The notes below the pieces were generated by a model that saw only the letters and a program-made list of their open reading frames with translations, made no database searches and was not told where the DNA came from. The translations under genes and the position numbers were made by a program. Below are positions 49,685 through 59,670 of a stretch of 64,000 nt of DNA, in pieces. Each line of letters starts with the position of its first letter. Positions within the stretch are counted from its first letter, which is position 1. Origin of the DNA: Candidatus Buchananbacteria bacterium CG10_big_fil_rev_8_21_14_0_10_33_19 (GTDB lineage: Bacteria > Patescibacteria > ABY1 > 2-01-FULL-39-33); contig PEZY01000005.1 of assembly GCA_002773855.1 (NCBI GenBank), forward strand, positions 147,435-211,434. The letters are read 5' to 3'.

Positions 49685-50725
49685 TTATTGTTGCTGTTCT
49701 TCTATTCTCTTTTTGCCAACTTCTTCCCAGACTGATTTTTTAACAGCTGTGATTATCTTAGGATTATCCCGTAAATATTTCTTGGCATTTTCACGACCAA
49801 CCCCTAGTTTTTCCTCGCCAAAAGAATAGGAGTTACCACTCTTGGAAATTATACCATATAAAACACCCATATCTAAAACATCGCCAGAAATAGAAATGCC
49901 TTCGTTATACATAATATCAAACTCACAAGTTTGAAATGGTGGCGCTACTTTATTTTTAACAATCTTTACCTTTACTCGATTACCAATATTTCTATCACCT
50001 TGTTTAATTTGAGCACTGCGTCTAACTTCAACTCTCACCGAAGAATAAAATTTCAAAGCTGTACCACCAGTAGTGGTCTCTGGGTTACCAAAGAAAACGC
50101 CAATCTTTAATCGAGTTTGATTAATAAAAATTAAAACTGTGTTACTCTTAGAAATTGCGGCCGTTAATTTTCTAAGAGCTTGGCTCATCAACCTAGCTTG
50201 CAAGCCCATATGTGAAGCGCCCATATCACCTTCAATTTCGGCCTTAGGCACTAAAGCAGCTACGCTGTCTACTACAATAACATCAACGGCATTAGATCTA
50301 ACCAGAGTCTCAACTATTTCTAAAGCCTGTTCACCAGTATCTGGTTGAGAAATAAATAAATCATCAACATTTACCCCAATTTTTTTAGCATAATCTGGAT
50401 CAAGGGCATGTTCAGCATCCACAAAAGCGGCGACTCCACCGGCTTTTTGCACTTCAGACACCACATGTTGAGCCAAAGTTGTCTTACCAGAAGCTTCTGG
50501 TCCAAAAACCTCAATAATCCTACCACGAGGCACACCACCAATACCTAGAGCAATATCTAGCGACAAGCAACCAGTTGACACCGAGGCCACCTGCATTGTT
50601 CTAGCGTCACCAAATTTCATAATTGAACCATCACCAAATCTTTCTCTGATCTGATCAATTGCTACACCAACTGCCTTAATTTTTTCATTCACTTCCCCTC
50701 CATCCACTTTGGCTTTTTTAGACAT
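49685..50725 (-). CDS. recA: recombinase RecA
   Basis: 346 residues. RecA coats single-stranded DNA and drives strand exchange and the SOS response. Walker A GPEASGKTT (75-83), the AFVDAEHALDPDYAKKIGV block, Walker B VIVVDSVAALVPKAEIEGDMG, loop L1 MGASHMGLQARLMSQALRKL and loop L2 INQTRLKIGVFFGNPETTTGG are intact. The tail EEVGKKRIEEQQQ is short compared with many RecA proteins. It lies 31 bp after the RodZ-like gene. Confidence 0.98.
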   Translation of the reverse strand: MSKKAKVDGGEVNEKIKAVGVAIDQIRERFGDGSIMKFGDARTMQVASVSTGCLSLDIALGIGGVPRGRIIEVFGPEASGKTTLAQHVVSEVQKAGGVAAFVDAEHALDPDYAKKIGVNVDDLFISQPDTGEQALEIVETLVRSNAVDVIVVDSVAALVPKAEIEGDMGASHMGLQARLMSQALRKLTAAISKSNTVLIFINQTRLKIGVFFGNPETTTGGTALKFYSSVRVEVRRSAQIKQGDRNIGNRVKVKIVKNKVAPPFQTCEFDIMYNEGISISGDVLDMGVLYGIISKSGNSYSFGEEKLGVGRENAKKYLRDNPKIITAVKKSVWEEVGKKRIEEQQQ

Positions 50726-50756
50726 AATTATATTAACTTAGTCATTAATTATTATA

Positions 50757-51395
50757 TTAATCCTTTAACAAAAGTCTGATCTCTTTTTCTATTGTTCTAC
50801 TGTACCTTTTCTTCGCACTTATTTTAATCAAATTTAAACCTTTTTGCAAATCGATAATAGTTTCAAAACCACCAGCACTATCAACAAATATTTCTTTATT
50901 ATTAACTATCAATTCTACTTCGGACTCTGATTGACCAGTTAAAGTAACTTGTCTGTCTTCAACTATCAAACCATCCTGGGGATATATTATATTAAGTTCT
51001 GGTGGTGAAAATATTTGCTCAACTTTAAGTATTAAAAAAAATAATATACTTAAAATGAAAGCAAAAATCACCACTCTTCTAATTAAATTTGGCCAAGAAG
51101 TCAAATACCGGTGTTCTACTTTTTTAAATTTATTACTATACGAAATATTTTGATTCTCTTTAAATAATCGCCAAACATATGAAAAATCTAATTTTAAATA
51201 ATCGGCATATTTTTTTAAAGCATCTTTAAGATATTTTTCATCAGGCAAGTCTTTAAAATTATTATGTTCTAAGGCGTCTAAATACTTAAACGGAATACCG
51301 ACATCTTTGGCGGCTTCATCCAAATTAATATAACGACTATCTCTAGATTCTGATAAAACTTCTCCTAATTTTACAGATAAGATTTTTCTAACCAT
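50757..51395 (-). CDS. RodZ-like HTH membrane protein
   Basis: 212 residues. Residues 8-80 form an HTH_25-type helix-turn-helix (LGEVLSESRDSRYINLDEAAKDVGIPFKYLDALE, then YLKDALKKYADYLKLD). Residues 108-124 are one transmembrane helix. Residues 131-200 form an outside Ig-like domain (IIYPQDGLIVEDRQVTLTGQSE). This order matches RodZ, which links MreB to the elongation machinery; the outer domain here is Ig-like rather than the DUF4115 of typical RodZ. Likely co-transcribed with recA. Confidence 0.85.
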   Translation of the reverse strand: MVRKILSVKLGEVLSESRDSRYINLDEAAKDVGIPFKYLDALEHNNFKDLPDEKYLKDALKKYADYLKLDFSYVWRLFKENQNISYSNKFKKVEHRYLTSWPNLIRRVVIFAFILSILFFLILKVEQIFSPPELNIIYPQDGLIVEDRQVTLTGQSESEVELIVNNKEIFVDSAGGFETIIDLQKGLNLIKISAKKRYSRTIEKEIRLLLKD

Positions 51396-51577
51396 AAAAC
51401 ATAAATAAATTATATAGCAACCACAAATAAGTAACAGGCAATAACTAAAAATAGCTATATTTCCCTATTTTTATAGCTCCTACTATTATACCAAACATCA
51501 AAATCATAAACAATTAAACACTTAATCCAACTATTTCATACCACCTAGACCTTGAAAATAAGCCATTTTTAGGGTAG

Positions 51578-51583
51578 TATAAT
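51578..51583 (+). promoter_or_regulatory. candidate -10 box of trhO
   Basis: TATAAT at 51578-51583, 31 bp before the ATG. The nearest -35-like hexamer, TTGAAA (51552-51557), is 20 bp away, which is too far for a standard promoter, so only the -10 is called. Confidence 0.4.
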
Positions 51584-51613
51584 AAGAACTACTCAAATAA
51601 CAGTCCACTAACT

Positions 51614-52657
51614 ATGATTTTATATAATTTAGAGAATAAAGCAGTTCTAAAAGAAAGAATTAAAAATGACCCCACTCCTAGGACTACTATCTCGTTTTAC
51701 AGATATACACCCATAGACAACCCTCAAGATTTTAGAGATAAATTGTATATCGACTGGTCTAAATTTGGCGTACTAGGCCGTATTTATTTAGCCTTGGAGG
51801 GTATTAATGCTCAATTTTCCATACCCAATAAAAAATTGAGTGACTTTAAAACTTATTTAGATAACAATGAATCTTTGAAAGACATGCCTCTTAAAATTGC
51901 TGTCGAAGATAACGGCAAGTCATTTTATAAACTAGATATAAAAATAAAACACAAAATCGTTGCTGATGGTCTAGACGACAAGGCTTTTGACACCACCAAT
52001 GTCGGTAATCATCTAACTGCCAAAGAGTGGAACCAGTATATGGCCGAAAAAGACACAATTGTAGTAGACATGAGAAACTACTATGAGTCAGAAATTGGTC
52101 ATTTTAAGGGGGCCATCACTCCAGATGTTGACACTTTTAAAGAAGAATTACAGGTGGTTAAAGAGGAGTTAAAAAATCAAAAAAACACCAAGGTATTACT
52201 ATACTGCACTGGTGGCGTCCGATGTGAAAAAGCTTCAGCCTTTCTAAAATCTGAGGGTTTTACAGACGTTAACCAACTATACGGTGGTATAATTGATTAC
52301 GCCAGACAATGCCAAGCCGAAAATTTAGAAAATAAATTTTTAGGTAAAAATTTTGTTTTTGATGAAAGACTAAGTGAAAAAATTAGCAATGATATTATAG
52401 CTAAATGTCACCAATGCGATAAACCCTGCGATACTCACACTAACTGTGCCAACAACCATTGCCATTTATTATTTATTCAATGTACTGATTGTCAAAAAAA
52501 ATATGATGGCTGTTGTACTCCACATTGTCAAAATGTTATCAAACTATCAAAAGACCAACAGAAAGAAATTTATCGTGGTGAAAAGTACTCTTACAATAAG
52601 CAAATTTACAGATCCAGACTCAGACCGAAGCTCAAAGACATATGTCAAAATATTTAA
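51614..52657 (+). CDS. trhO: tRNA uridine-34 hydroxylase TrhO (rhodanese family)
   Basis: 347 residues of the YceA/TrhO family, which makes 5-hydroxyuridine at tRNA position 34 with oxygen. The N-terminal acylphosphatase-like domain (SFYRYTPIDNPQDFRDKLY, LALEGINAQFSIP) precedes the rhodanese domain with VVDMRNYYESEIGHFKGAI and the catalytic loop LLYCTGGVRCEKASAFL (Cys near residue 198). The C-terminal Cys-rich region (CHQCDKPCDTHTNC, CTDCQKKYDGCC) is also typical and probably binds zinc. It is the second tRNA U34-modification locus here, besides elp3. Confidence 0.93.
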   Translation: MILYNLENKAVLKERIKNDPTPRTTISFYRYTPIDNPQDFRDKLYIDWSKFGVLGRIYLALEGINAQFSIPNKKLSDFKTYLDNNESLKDMPLKIAVEDNGKSFYKLDIKIKHKIVADGLDDKAFDTTNVGNHLTAKEWNQYMAEKDTIVVDMRNYYESEIGHFKGAITPDVDTFKEELQVVKEELKNQKNTKVLLYCTGGVRCEKASAFLKSEGFTDVNQLYGGIIDYARQCQAENLENKFLGKNFVFDERLSEKISNDIIAKCHQCDKPCDTHTNCANNHCHLLFIQCTDCQKKYDGCCTPHCQNVIKLSKDQQKEIYRGEKYSYNKQIYRSRLRPKLKDICQNI

Positions 52658-52671
52658 TTATTTTAAACACC

Positions 52672-52699
52672 AAAAAAACACTCCATTGGAGTGTTTTTT
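52672..52699. terminator. bidirectional terminator between trhO and ftsK
   Basis: ACACTCC / GGAGTGT stem, loop ATT, A-run and T-run on the two sides. About 40 bp of alternating AT sequence follows to the ftsK stop. Confidence 0.85.
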
Positions 52700-52763
52700 A
52701 CATATCAAATAATTACTGTAGTTAAATATATAGTTATATATATATTTAAATATATATTTAAAT

Positions 52764-55385
52764 CTAAGTCCACTCATCTTCAGAAAAAGTTTTTTTCTTT
52801 TTGTGATTATGATTTTCTTTTAAACTATCGTCTTCATTTCCCATCTCGTCTTCTGCTTCATTATCATTATCTTCCTCTGCTTCAGATTCTTCTTCATTTT
52901 TTTCAGAATCATCAAGATCCACGAAATCTTCATCATTATCAGTTTTATCGCTACTATCATCACCTACTTGATCCAATGTATTATCATTAATATTGTCAGT
53001 TGTTTCTACAGCTAATGTTTCGATAATTTCTTCTTCTATTTCGTCGTCATCAAATTCTTCATCATTTTCATCATCATATTCTTCAATTTCTTCAACTTGA
53101 TGGTCACTAGTTGGCCTTAATTCTCCAGTTAAGTTATGTTCTCTGGAAGCAAATTTCAGAGTATCAACGCCACCTAATTTTTCTAAAAATACTTCTCTTG
53201 GCTTAGCACCATCAGCTGGTCCAACAATACCTTGATCCTCCATTAAATCTAATATTCTAGCTGCTCTAGCATAACCAATTTTTAATCTGCGCTGTAACAG
53301 TGAAGCCGAGGCCTTGCCTGATTCACGAATAACATCCTTAGCATCTCCCATTAGGGCATCGCCGCTATCATCATAAAAACCACCGCCACTACTACTGCCA
53401 CCAGATTGTCTTTCCACTATTTCTTCAATATAATCGGCAGTTCCCTGTTGCTTAATATAATTTATAATATTATGAGTTTCTCGATCAGAGATATAAACAC
53501 CTTGAATTCTCTTAGGTTTACTAACATCTTGACCAATATAAAGCATATCGCCACGACCAACTAATTTTTCGGCGCCTGAGGTGTCTAAAATAGTTCTAGA
53601 ATCAATTAACGAAGCCACTGAAAAGGCAATACGCCCAGGAATATTAGCTTTAATTAAACCAGTGATCACCTCTACTGATGGTCTTTGTGTTGCCAAAATC
53701 AAATGGATACCCACAGCTCTGGCCATTTGCGCTAATCTCACAATACCAGCCTCTACATCATTGGCTGAAGTAGACATTAAATCAGCTAATTCATCGATGA
53801 CAAAAACTATATATGGCAATTTGTCAGTAGCATTTTTATTATAAGCAGCAATATTTCTTTTACCAGCTTTAGACAAAACTTCAAATCGCCTTTCCATTTC
53901 TGTAGTGGTCCATTTAAGCGCATTAATGGTTTTTTTAACATCAGTAATTACTGGCGTTAACAAATAAGGAATACCATTATACAATGGTAATTCTACTCGT
54001 TTAGGATCAACTAAAATAAACTTAAGCTCATCAGGACTGTTTTGATAAAGTAAACTAGTAATAATAGAATTAACACAAACTGATTTACCACTACCAGTTG
54101 AACCAGCAATCAAAAGATGCGGCATTTTATCTAATTGAGCAAAATAAGGTTTACCGCTAACATCTTTACCTAAAACCATCATTAAATTACTCTCACGATT
54201 TTTGAACTGTGACCCAGCCAATATTTCATTCATAGTCACCTTAGCCGCTGTCTGGTTGGGTATTTCGATACCTACCAGTGATTTGCCTGGGATTGGCGCT
54301 TCAATTCTAATTGGATGAGCAGCCAATGTTAAGGCCAAATCACTATTTAGATTAGTAATTCTAGACAACTTAACGCCATCGGCTGGACGAAATGTATACT
54401 GAGTAACAGTAGGACCAATATTCACATCGCTCATTTCCACTTCAATACCAAAATTAGATAAAGTTTTTTTGATAATTAACTGATTAGCCTTAATATCACC
54501 GCTAGTTGGCTTACCTGATTTGGCAACTAACAATTCTATCGGCAATTCAATTTTCTTACCAAATTTTTTGGGTACTATTTTATCTGTATCATCATCTTCA
54601 TCGGTGATACTAACATCCTTTTTTTCAAATTGAGGAGCAACTTCACTATCGTCATCTTCTTCATTACTCTCTTCCAATTCTTCTTCTGGCAGCTCATCTT
54701 CTATATCTTCATTAATTTCCTCTTCCTCTTCATAGTCGTCACCAACCTCCTGACCATTGTTTATCATTTCTGAAATTTTACTATAAACAAATTTAAATAA
54801 TTTCACTGGCCACATTAAGCCATACAAAGAAGTTTCAAAAGTTAATAATAACCCTACCAAAAAAACCGCAAAGCAAACAATTAGAGCGCCCCAAAAACCC
54901 ATAAAACTTAGCAGTGGCAACGACAGAATAACGCCAACATAACCACCACCTAAACCATTACTAGCTGCGAAAGTTGAATTTTCTATATCAAACTGTAAAT
55001 GCCACAAGCCAGCCAGACCTAAAACCAGAAAAATAGTGCCAATATAGTTGACTACTTTTATTTTATAAGTGTCGGCTCTTAACATAAAATAGCCAAAAGC
55101 AATAGCCAAAACAGGAAAGAACCATTTTAGAGAACCTAGCAACCACGAAATTAATTTCACGATAATTTTTCCAAAATTACCAGATAAATTAAATAGGCCC
55201 AAAAAGCTCAAGGCGGCCATAACAAACAAAAAAATAATTATAATACCTTTTTTAGTTTCATTGGATATACTCCAATCCATACCAAAACCACCTTCAATGG
55301 ATCTATCATCAAAATCATTATGTCTTTTAGGTTGTTTTTTCCCAAGCAATTTAAAAACCGATTTTTTTCTACGACGATAAGCCAT
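52764..55385 (-). CDS. ftsK: DNA translocase FtsK with acidic linker and tail
   Basis: 873 residues. Four to five N-terminal membrane helices (about 40-200), an acidic linker (EEEEEINEDIEDELPEEELEE region, about 215-270), the alpha/beta motor with Walker A IAGSTGSGKSVCVNSII near residue 430 and IVFVIDELADLM, LATQRPSVEVITGLIK, then the gamma winged-helix domain (RRLKIGYARAARILDLMEDQGIVGP). FtsK pumps chromosome ends at the division septum. Unusually, about 130 further residues after the gamma domain are almost all Asp, Glu, Asn and Ser, ending KKKKTFSEDEWT. Confidence 0.96.
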   Translation of the reverse strand: MAYRRRKKSVFKLLGKKQPKRHNDFDDRSIEGGFGMDWSISNETKKGIIIIFLFVMAALSFLGLFNLSGNFGKIIVKLISWLLGSLKWFFPVLAIAFGYFMLRADTYKIKVVNYIGTIFLVLGLAGLWHLQFDIENSTFAASNGLGGGYVGVILSLPLLSFMGFWGALIVCFAVFLVGLLLTFETSLYGLMWPVKLFKFVYSKISEMINNGQEVGDDYEEEEEINEDIEDELPEEELEESNEEDDDSEVAPQFEKKDVSITDEDDDTDKIVPKKFGKKIELPIELLVAKSGKPTSGDIKANQLIIKKTLSNFGIEVEMSDVNIGPTVTQYTFRPADGVKLSRITNLNSDLALTLAAHPIRIEAPIPGKSLVGIEIPNQTAAKVTMNEILAGSQFKNRESNLMMVLGKDVSGKPYFAQLDKMPHLLIAGSTGSGKSVCVNSIITSLLYQNSPDELKFILVDPKRVELPLYNGIPYLLTPVITDVKKTINALKWTTTEMERRFEVLSKAGKRNIAAYNKNATDKLPYIVFVIDELADLMSTSANDVEAGIVRLAQMARAVGIHLILATQRPSVEVITGLIKANIPGRIAFSVASLIDSRTILDTSGAEKLVGRGDMLYIGQDVSKPKRIQGVYISDRETHNIINYIKQQGTADYIEEIVERQSGGSSSGGGFYDDSGDALMGDAKDVIRESGKASASLLQRRLKIGYARAARILDLMEDQGIVGPADGAKPREVFLEKLGGVDTLKFASREHNLTGELRPTSDHQVEEIEEYDDENDEEFDDDEIEEEIIETLAVETTDNINDNTLDQVGDDSSDKTDNDEDFVDLDDSEKNEEESEAEEDNDNEAEDEMGNEDDSLKENHNHKKKKTFSEDEWT

Positions 55386-55416
55386 AACTAAACTTTATCA
55401 ATTATTCACCTAGTAA

Positions 55417-55444
55417 TTGTAATATAAAAATGACTTTTTATAAA
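55417..55444 (+). promoter_or_regulatory. candidate promoter of the glycan operon
   Basis: TTGTAA (55417-55422), 16-bp spacer, TATAAA (55439-55444). It would give a leader of about 75 nt before the ATG at 55525. Other weak options exist. Confidence 0.4.
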
Positions 55445-55524
55445 GGGCTTATGAGGTGGACAAAGAGACAATAATTATCTAAAATACTAGCATATGATAT
55501 CCTAAATATATCCTTAAGTCGAAC

Positions 55525-57084
55525 ATGAAAAAAAGACACCAGATATTAATACTAATTACTCTAATATTTACATTTTTATTGGTTTATCAACCTCATTTTT
55601 CGTATCACTGGCCGTTACATGTTGACGAATGGCACCATATCTCTGAGGCCATAAGATTAAACCACTACGGTGAATATTTTGAAGTCCTCAGAAGCACTTC
55701 GGCTATCAGATTTGGTGGCACCGAGATGGGTTTTCATTTCTTTTTGTTTTTATTATCTTGGTTATTTGACCTGACTTGGGCTTATCAATTTTTTCCAGCA
55801 ACTTGGACGGTTTTATCATCTTTGGTTTTATTTTATGTAGTTTACAAAAAAACCAACAAAAACTTCTATTTGGCCTGGCTATCTATGATCTTTTTTGTAT
55901 CAATCAGATCAAATGTTAATTTAACTGGTTTATGGTTTTTTACACCCCTTACTTTTGCTATTCCATTTATATTTCTCTACACTTATTTTTTCACCGAAGG
56001 TATAGAAAAACAAAATGCCAAACAATTACTAATTTCATTATTAATTATGGTATTTTTAGTACCTATTCATTCGATATCAGTTTTATTTGCTATGCCAACT
56101 TTTATTTTATATTTAATAATTAACTATAAACAAGCGTTTAAACAGTACAAAATATTAATATCATTCTTACTTATACCGATAATCGGCATATTATTCTATA
56201 AATACACTCTGGATATCCCCTGGCCTGGCTTAATTGCCAGATTATTTGACACTCTTCAGTTTAGATATGGCTGGGGAGTTTTAGAAATTCACAATTCATT
56301 AACCGAAGTTTATCACTGGACTGGCTACTTTTTGGCAGCGATTGGAATATTAGTCTCTTTACTATCTCATAACCATAGAAAGTACACCCTCTATTTGCTT
56401 TGGCCAGCTACAACCTTTTCATTAATAGTTATTTATAAATTAACTGGCATTTCTTACTTAAGCCCCTACCAAAGAAATTTATATTATTTTGCCATTAGTC
56501 TGCCAATGCTCAGTGCGGTTGGATTATATTCTTTAATTAGATTATTTAGAATAAATTTAAGAAAAATTATTTTAAACAAGAAAGAAACCAACCTGCTAGA
56601 CAACTTTGCTACTGTCACTATTAGTTTCAAAATCAAAGAAGAATTTAAATCGATATTTGAATATTTTCTATCGAATATCATTACCTTTATACTTTTTATA
56701 ATAATTCTATTACTCTCATTTACTAATTATTATAATTTACCATCTCAGGTGGCTCTCTATCATGTTATCGAACAAAAACATTACGACGCCCTAAAATTCA
56801 TAGCTGATTTTCCGCCGGCTACTGTTATGGCTGCGCCTTTTGTATCAACGGCTATGTACCCAATAACCAAAAAGCACGAACCAGTTGGAGCGGTAGTATT
56901 TTATGGTAATCGACAAGAAGTAGAAAATTTCTTTTTAAGCGAAGATTGTAAAACCAAAAAAGAAATTTTAAATCGAAACAACGCCAAATACATTATGTCT
57001 CCTGTTACTATTGATTGTAATTTCAACTTAATTTACACTCAACCAGATAATTATATCTACGAAGTAAAAGATGTTAGCAAATAA
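55525..57084 (+). CDS. GT-C-type polytopic glycosyltransferase-like protein
   Basis: 519 residues, about ten hydrophobic helices. After the first helix, HWPLHVDEWHHISEAIRL places an acidic D-E pair in the first outer loop, as in GT-C enzymes (PMT/ArnT type) that use lipid-linked sugars. The last 90 residues form a soluble outer domain (YDALKFIADFPPATVMAAPF, KYIMSPVTIDCNFNL). First gene of a six-gene operon; the next gene overlaps it by 14 bp. Donor and acceptor are unknown; exact family not assigned. Confidence 0.75.
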   Translation: MKKRHQILILITLIFTFLLVYQPHFSYHWPLHVDEWHHISEAIRLNHYGEYFEVLRSTSAIRFGGTEMGFHFFLFLLSWLFDLTWAYQFFPATWTVLSSLVLFYVVYKKTNKNFYLAWLSMIFFVSIRSNVNLTGLWFFTPLTFAIPFIFLYTYFFTEGIEKQNAKQLLISLLIMVFLVPIHSISVLFAMPTFILYLIINYKQAFKQYKILISFLLIPIIGILFYKYTLDIPWPGLIARLFDTLQFRYGWGVLEIHNSLTEVYHWTGYFLAAIGILVSLLSHNHRKYTLYLLWPATTFSLIVIYKLTGISYLSPYQRNLYYFAISLPMLSAVGLYSLIRLFRINLRKIILNKKETNLLDNFATVTISFKIKEEFKSIFEYFLSNIITFILFIIILLLSFTNYYNLPSQVALYHVIEQKHYDALKFIADFPPATVMAAPFVSTAMYPITKKHEPVGAVVFYGNRQEVENFFLSEDCKTKKEILNRNNAKYIMSPVTIDCNFNLIYTQPDNYIYEVKDVSK

Positions 57085-58207
57085 CAAAAAAATTAGTGTA
57101 GTGCTACCCTGTCGTAATGAAGAAGAATCATTAGACTTATGCTTAATCAATATAAAAAAAATTTTAGCTGATTATAACTTATCTGGTGAAATCATTGTTT
57201 CTGATTCATCTACTGATAATTCGCCAAACATTGCCAGAGACCATCAAGTCGTATTAATCAAACATGGGCTCGAAGGTTACGGCTTGGCCTACTTAGAAGG
57301 TTTTAAAGTGGCTACTGGGGACTATATCTTTATGGCTGACCCAGACAATACTTATGATTTTACCGAAATCCCTAGATTTATAAAATACCTTGATGATGGC
57401 TATGATTTTATTATTGGCAATCGCTTTGCCAGGAATATAAAAAAAGGAGTCATGCCTTGGAGTCATCGTTACATCGGCAATCCTATACTATCATCATTAT
57501 TTAGACTTTTTTTCAAAACAAATATTATTGATGTTCATTGTGGTATGAGAGCAATCAAAAGCAACTCTCTAAACAAATTAAATCTACAAACTTCTGGTAT
57601 GGAATTTGCTTCGGAAATGGTAATCAAAGCTATACGAAATAACTTAAAAATAAAACAACTCCCTATTGACTACCACCAAAGAAGTGGCGAATCAAAACTG
57701 AAAACATTTACTGACGGTTGGCGACATTTAAGATTTATGTTAATTTACAGTCCAATGTTTTTATTCTTTGTGCCTGGCTTAATTATATTTTTAATTGGTC
57801 TACTGACAATGGTAACTATATACTTTAATACTTTTAAAATTCTAAACATCACCATCCAATACCATCCACTATTTTTATCCGCATTACTAATGATTATTGG
57901 CTATCAATTAATTATATTTTCTCTCTTCTCAAAAACCTATGCTATTACCCATCTAGGCGAGCACAGCCAAACAATGGATAAACTATATAAATTCATTACC
58001 ATTGAAAAAGGCATTGTTGTAGGTTTTCTTGCTGGTCTAGCCGGTACCATTATTTACTTAATAATATTTATTAAGTGGCTACAAAATGGTTTTGGTGAAC
58101 TGTCTGAAATCAAAAATTCTATCATTGCTTTAACTCTAATCATATTTGGCATCCAAACTGCCTTTTCTTCTTTTATACTAAGCATTTTAAGCATTAAAGA
58201 AAAATAA
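57071..58207 (+). CDS. GT2 glycosyltransferase with C-terminal membrane helices
   Basis: 378 residues, dolichol-phosphate-mannose-synthase-like. GT-A fold: ISVVLPCRNEEESLDLCL, IIVSDSSTDNSPNIA, GLAYLEGFKVATGDYIFMADPDNTYDF with the D-P-D metal motif, FIIGNRFARNIKKGVMPWSHRYIGNPILSSL, VHCGMRAIKSN. Four membrane helices follow from about residue 225. It would load a sugar onto a polyprenyl phosphate for use by the GT-C proteins. It overlaps the previous gene by 14 bp and its stop shares an A with the next ATG (TAATG). Confidence 0.92.
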   Translation: MLANNKKISVVLPCRNEEESLDLCLINIKKILADYNLSGEIIVSDSSTDNSPNIARDHQVVLIKHGLEGYGLAYLEGFKVATGDYIFMADPDNTYDFTEIPRFIKYLDDGYDFIIGNRFARNIKKGVMPWSHRYIGNPILSSLFRLFFKTNIIDVHCGMRAIKSNSLNKLNLQTSGMEFASEMVIKAIRNNLKIKQLPIDYHQRSGESKLKTFTDGWRHLRFMLIYSPMFLFFVPGLIIFLIGLLTMVTIYFNTFKILNITIQYHPLFLSALLMIIGYQLIIFSLFSKTYAITHLGEHSQTMDKLYKFITIEKGIVVGFLAGLAGTIIYLIIFIKWLQNGFGELSEIKNSIIALTLIIFGIQTAFSSFILSILSIKEK

Positions 58208-59661
58208 TGATGACTAACGACCATAAAATAAAAGTCGAAATAGATTTGCCGGTCTATAATGAAGATAATTGTCTTGAAGCCAATGCCATTAAACTAATCA
58301 ATTATCTCAAAGATAATAATTTTAATTTTAATTACAAAATAGTAATCATTGACAATGCTTCAACTGATAATACAAAAAGTATTTCACTGTTATTAAAAAC
58401 CAAATATCCAGAAGTTGACTATATTAGAATAAACACCAAAGGCCGAGGCAGAGCTTTAAGAGAAGCTTGGGAAAGAAGCGATGCTGACATAGTCAGTTAT
58501 ATGGATATAGATCTTTCTACTAATTTAGAATCTCTAGACAAATTAATAACAACTGTGGCTGGTGGTAATTACGACCTAGCTACTGGATCTAGAATGTTAA
58601 AGGATTCAAAAATAAAAAGATCATTCAAAAGAGAACTTATTTCTAGATGTTATGTGTTATGTCTTAAATATTTTTTAAAAGTTTCATTTGATGATGCCCA
58701 ATGTGGTTTTAAAGCCATTAACAGAAAAGTTATAAATAATATTTTACCAAAAGTTTTAGATCAAGAATGGTTTTTTGATTCTGAACTTCTTTTTAGATGT
58801 CAAAAAGCTAGCTACAAAATTAAAGAGCTACCAATTGAATGGATAGAAGATGGAAACAGCAAGGTAAAAATAATTCCCACATCCCTTAATTATCTATCAG
58901 GACTAATGAGATTAAAAAAGGAATTTAATCAAAAAAATAATTCAGATCAAGAATTTAATAATTATGCTAAAAACTATAATTACGGCCTAGACAACCCCCT
59001 AAAAAAAATATTCGGTAACAAGCCAGATGATTTTTTTAAAATAAAAATAAATTGGTTATTAAACCTAATAAAGCAAACTGGTGCTAAAGAATATAAACGT
59101 TTAGAAATTCTAGATTTTGGTTGTGGTACTGGTTTATTTTTAAAAAGAATAAACGATCTAAAACTAAATATTAATTTAAGCGGAGCTGACACCTCCAAGG
59201 CAATGCTAAACGAAGCCCAGAAAATATTGACTGGACATTCAAACAGTAAACTCCACTTAATATCCGATAACGATCTGCCGCCAAACCACTTTGATATTAT
59301 TATAGTTAGCAGTGTTTTACACCATATAAATAAATCTGCTAGACAGGCTACTATAAATTACCTAACAACGTTACTAAAAAAAGACGGTTATTTAATAATT
59401 TTTGAACATAACCCTCTAAACCCTCTTACTAATTTAATTGTTAAAACAACCAAAATAGACCAAAATGCTATCTTACTATCACCACCAGAAATTTTAAATT
59501 ATCTTAAAAAAAATTACAAAATAAAATTTATTAATTTAGATTATATAATGTTTTTTCCACCAAGATTTAATTATAATTTTATTAATTTCCTAGAAAAAAA
59601 ATTTATTAAACTGCCATTTGGTGGGCAATATGTTGTAACCATTAAAAAAATTACTAGTTAG
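58207..59661 (+). CDS. fusion: GT2 glycosyltransferase + class I SAM methyltransferase
   Basis: 484 residues. Residues 8-240 are a GT2 domain (KVEIDLPVYNEDNCLE, KIVIIDNASTDNTKS, GRGRALREAWERSDADIVSYMDIDLSTN with the D-x-D site, DDAQCGFKAINRKV). Residues 300-430 are a Rossmann methyltransferase (LEILDFGCGTGLFLKRI, FDIIIVSSVLHHIN, KKDGYLIIFEHNP). The junction near 245-290 is polar. One protein could thus transfer and methylate a sugar or its lipid carrier. The GT2 half lacks the membrane helices of its neighbour. Translationally coupled by TAATG. Confidence 0.9.
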   Translation: MMTNDHKIKVEIDLPVYNEDNCLEANAIKLINYLKDNNFNFNYKIVIIDNASTDNTKSISLLLKTKYPEVDYIRINTKGRGRALREAWERSDADIVSYMDIDLSTNLESLDKLITTVAGGNYDLATGSRMLKDSKIKRSFKRELISRCYVLCLKYFLKVSFDDAQCGFKAINRKVINNILPKVLDQEWFFDSELLFRCQKASYKIKELPIEWIEDGNSKVKIIPTSLNYLSGLMRLKKEFNQKNNSDQEFNNYAKNYNYGLDNPLKKIFGNKPDDFFKIKINWLLNLIKQTGAKEYKRLEILDFGCGTGLFLKRINDLKLNINLSGADTSKAMLNEAQKILTGHSNSKLHLISDNDLPPNHFDIIIVSSVLHHINKSARQATINYLTTLLKKDGYLIIFEHNPLNPLTNLIVKTTKIDQNAILLSPPEILNYLKKNYKIKFINLDYIMFFPPRFNYNFINFLEKKFIKLPFGGQYVVTIKKITS

Positions 59662-59670
59662 ATTTAAAAA

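Noticed and set aside
51396..51613. Gap between the RodZ-like gene and trhO
   Set aside because: AT-rich; apart from the TATAAT before trhO, I saw no frame, hairpin or repeat worth reporting.
52700..52763. Alternating AT tract after ftsK
   Set aside because: Simple sequence next to a terminator; no origin-like box or conserved motif could be supported.
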